Below are positions 63,014 to 64,000 of a DNA stretch of 64,000 nt, piece by piece. The stretch is from contig CANBSH010000001.1 of assembly GCA_947372105.1 (NCBI GenBank), forward strand, positions 1 to 64,000, in the 5' to 3' direction. Source of the stretch: Chitinophagaceae bacterium (GTDB taxonomy: Bacteria; Bacteroidota; Bacteroidia; Chitinophagales; Chitinophagaceae). Position numbers and translations under genes: made by a program. The stretch's first letter is position 1. Each line of letters starts with the position of its first letter. The notes under the pieces are model-generated. The model saw only the letters and a program-made list of their open reading frames with translations. It made no database searches and was not told where the DNA came from.

Positions 63014-63061
63014 TAAAATAAAGCAAAAGAAGTAACTTGCTTGTTCAAAATTTAAAACCTT

Positions 63062-64000
63062 ATGATACCTGTTAAATCTTATGCAGCTACTGCTCCCGCA
63101 AGTCCTTTAGGACCTTATGAATTTAATCGCAGAGCGGTGGGTGACAATGATGTACAAATAGATATTTTATATTGTGGTGTTTGCCACAGTGATTTACACC
63201 AAGCAAGAGACGAATGGGGAGGTTCTCAATATCCTATGGTACCTGGTCATGAAATTGTAGGAAAAGTAGTTTCAGTAGGTTCCCATGTTTCTAAATTTAA
63301 AGTAGGTGATATTGCAGGTGTAGGTGTAATGGTAGATAGTTGTAAAACATGTAAAAGTTGTCAAGCCGATTTAGAACAATATTGTTTAGAAGGATTTGTT
63401 GGTACCTATAATAATAAAGAAAGAAACAGTGATGAGATTACTAAAGGGGGTTATTCTACACAAATTGTAGTGGATGAATATTATACTTTTAAAATTTCAC
63501 CTAATTTAAATTTAGCAGCCGTTGCTCCTTTGCTTTGTGCTGGGATTACTACCTACTCTCCATTAGTGTATGCAGGTGTTAAAAAAGGAATGAAAGTTGC
63601 AGTGATTGGATTAGGAGGATTGGGGCATATGGGTGTCAAATTCGCAGTATCCTTTGGTGCTGAAGTAGCTGTAATTAGCACATCTCCTTCCAAAGAAGCA
63701 GATGCAAAAAAATTAGGCGCCACTCATTTTATTGTAAGTACGAATGAGGATCAAATGAAACAATACCAAGGTTATTTTGATGTCATTTTAGATGCAGTAT
63801 CTGCCAATCATGACTATACTACTTACTTAAATTTATTAGGAGTAGATGGTAAATTAATGGTCGTTGGATTACCTACGAATCCCCCACAATTAACTCCTTT
63901 TTCTATTGTAACGCACCGCAGAAGCGTGATTGGATCTTGTATTGGAGGGATGAAAGAAACTCAAGAAATGTTGGACTATTGTGCAGCTCATAATATCGTA
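63062..64000 (+). CDS. Zinc-dependent alcohol dehydrogenase, CAD-like (3' end cut by window)
   Basis: This medium-chain dehydrogenase reduces aldehydes or oxidises alcohols with NAD(P). 313 codons are visible from ATG 63062, with no stop before the window ends. Catalytic zinc ligands are Cys41 (GVCHSDLH) and His63 (PGHE). Structural zinc Cys are 94, 97, 100 and 108. The Rossmann motif GLGGLGHMGVKFA follows. The pattern matches the cinnamyl-alcohol/YahK group, often NADPH-linked aldehyde reductases. It starts 48 bp after the receptor stop, with only a one-mismatch -7 element (TAACTTGC). Confidence 0.93.
   Translation, partial: MIPVKSYAATAPASPLGPYEFNRRAVGDNDVQIDILYCGVCHSDLHQARDEWGGSQYPMVPGHEIVGKVVSVGSHVSKFKVGDIAGVGVMVDSCKTCKSCQADLEQYCLEGFVGTYNNKERNSDEITKGGYSTQIVVDEYYTFKISPNLNLAAVAPLLCAGITTYSPLVYAGVKKGMKVAVIGLGGLGHMGVKFAVSFGAEVAVISTSPSKEADAKKLGATHFIVSTNEDQMKQYQGYFDVILDAVSANHDYTTYLNLLGVDGKLMVVGLPTNPPQLTPFSIVTHRRSVIGSCIGGMKETQEMLDYCAAHNIV

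Overview
The window comes from a low-GC (mid-30s %) member of the phylum Bacteroidota, most likely a Chitinophagaceae-like bacterium. The evidence is a complete gldKLMN type IX secretion/gliding motor operon, TonB-dependent receptors, an ATP synthase subunit a with the periplasmic N-terminal extension usual in this phylum, DUF4271 and DUF4783 proteins, an almost complete lack of Shine-Dalgarno sequences, and about twenty exact copies of the Bacteroidota -7 promoter element TAnnTTTG placed correctly before genes. Assignment below phylum is inference. I saw no tRNA, rRNA, IS element, prophage or CRISPR array. The region reads as gene-dense core chromosome.

Layout. 1-4.5 kb: ruvC (cut by the window edge), a HIT hydrolase, greA, a 2-hydroxyacid dehydrogenase, ksgA and divergent pdxA. 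4.5-7.7 kb: an operon of ABC ATPase, ABC-2 permease, LolA-like protein and a secreted helical-repeat protein. 7.8-11.9 kb: atpB-E-F-H-A, without atpG. 12-18 kb: an ABC exporter, the (p)ppGpp synthetase/hydrolase, purA and a disordered acidic protein. 18-23.8 kb: a lytic transglycosylase, gatA, tatA, rplS, rny, a candidate 6S-like RNA, zapA and a coiled-coil partner gene. 23.8-35.5 kb: pheT, dnaB, rsmE, a GNAT-like protein, dnaX, a SUI1/YciH factor, a DUF4783 protein, gpmI, a c-type haem-binding protein and engB. 35.5-39.6 kb: an ABC exporter, a DUF2721 protein and uvrC. 39.6-44.3 kb: gldN-M-L-K. 44.5-50.7 kb: a YyaL-type protein, hemD, DUF4271, hemW and gpsA. 50.8-55.1 kb: a periplasmic adaptor, tolC and an amino-acid permease. 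55.2-64 kb: a cobalamin riboswitch with btuB, marC, a sulfatase, a DagK-type lipid kinase, a second TonB-dependent receptor and a zinc alcohol dehydrogenase (cut by the window edge).

How it works together. Most genes are housekeeping: replication and repair (dnaB, dnaX, ruvC, uvrC), translation and ribosome maturation (pheT, rplS, gatA, ksgA, rsmE, engB, yciH), energy (atp, gpmI), haem (hemD, hemW), stringent control (RSH beside purA) and envelope export (gld, tolC, Tat, ABC). The interest lies mostly in regulation. Seven genes have an exact -7 element ending only 4-9 nt before ATG, implying leaderless or nearly leaderless mRNAs. A ten-A run in dnaX is followed by stops in both alternative frames exactly where a short gamma form would end. 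btuB combines a B12 aptamer with a hairpin that buries its start codon. Terminators sit in unusual places: inside the uvrC coding end, in the greA leader, and touching the marC start. Short tandem repeats cover the stop codons of three genes, and an 11-bp minisatellite fills one intergenic region. I do not see an obviously new multi-gene defence or biosynthetic system.
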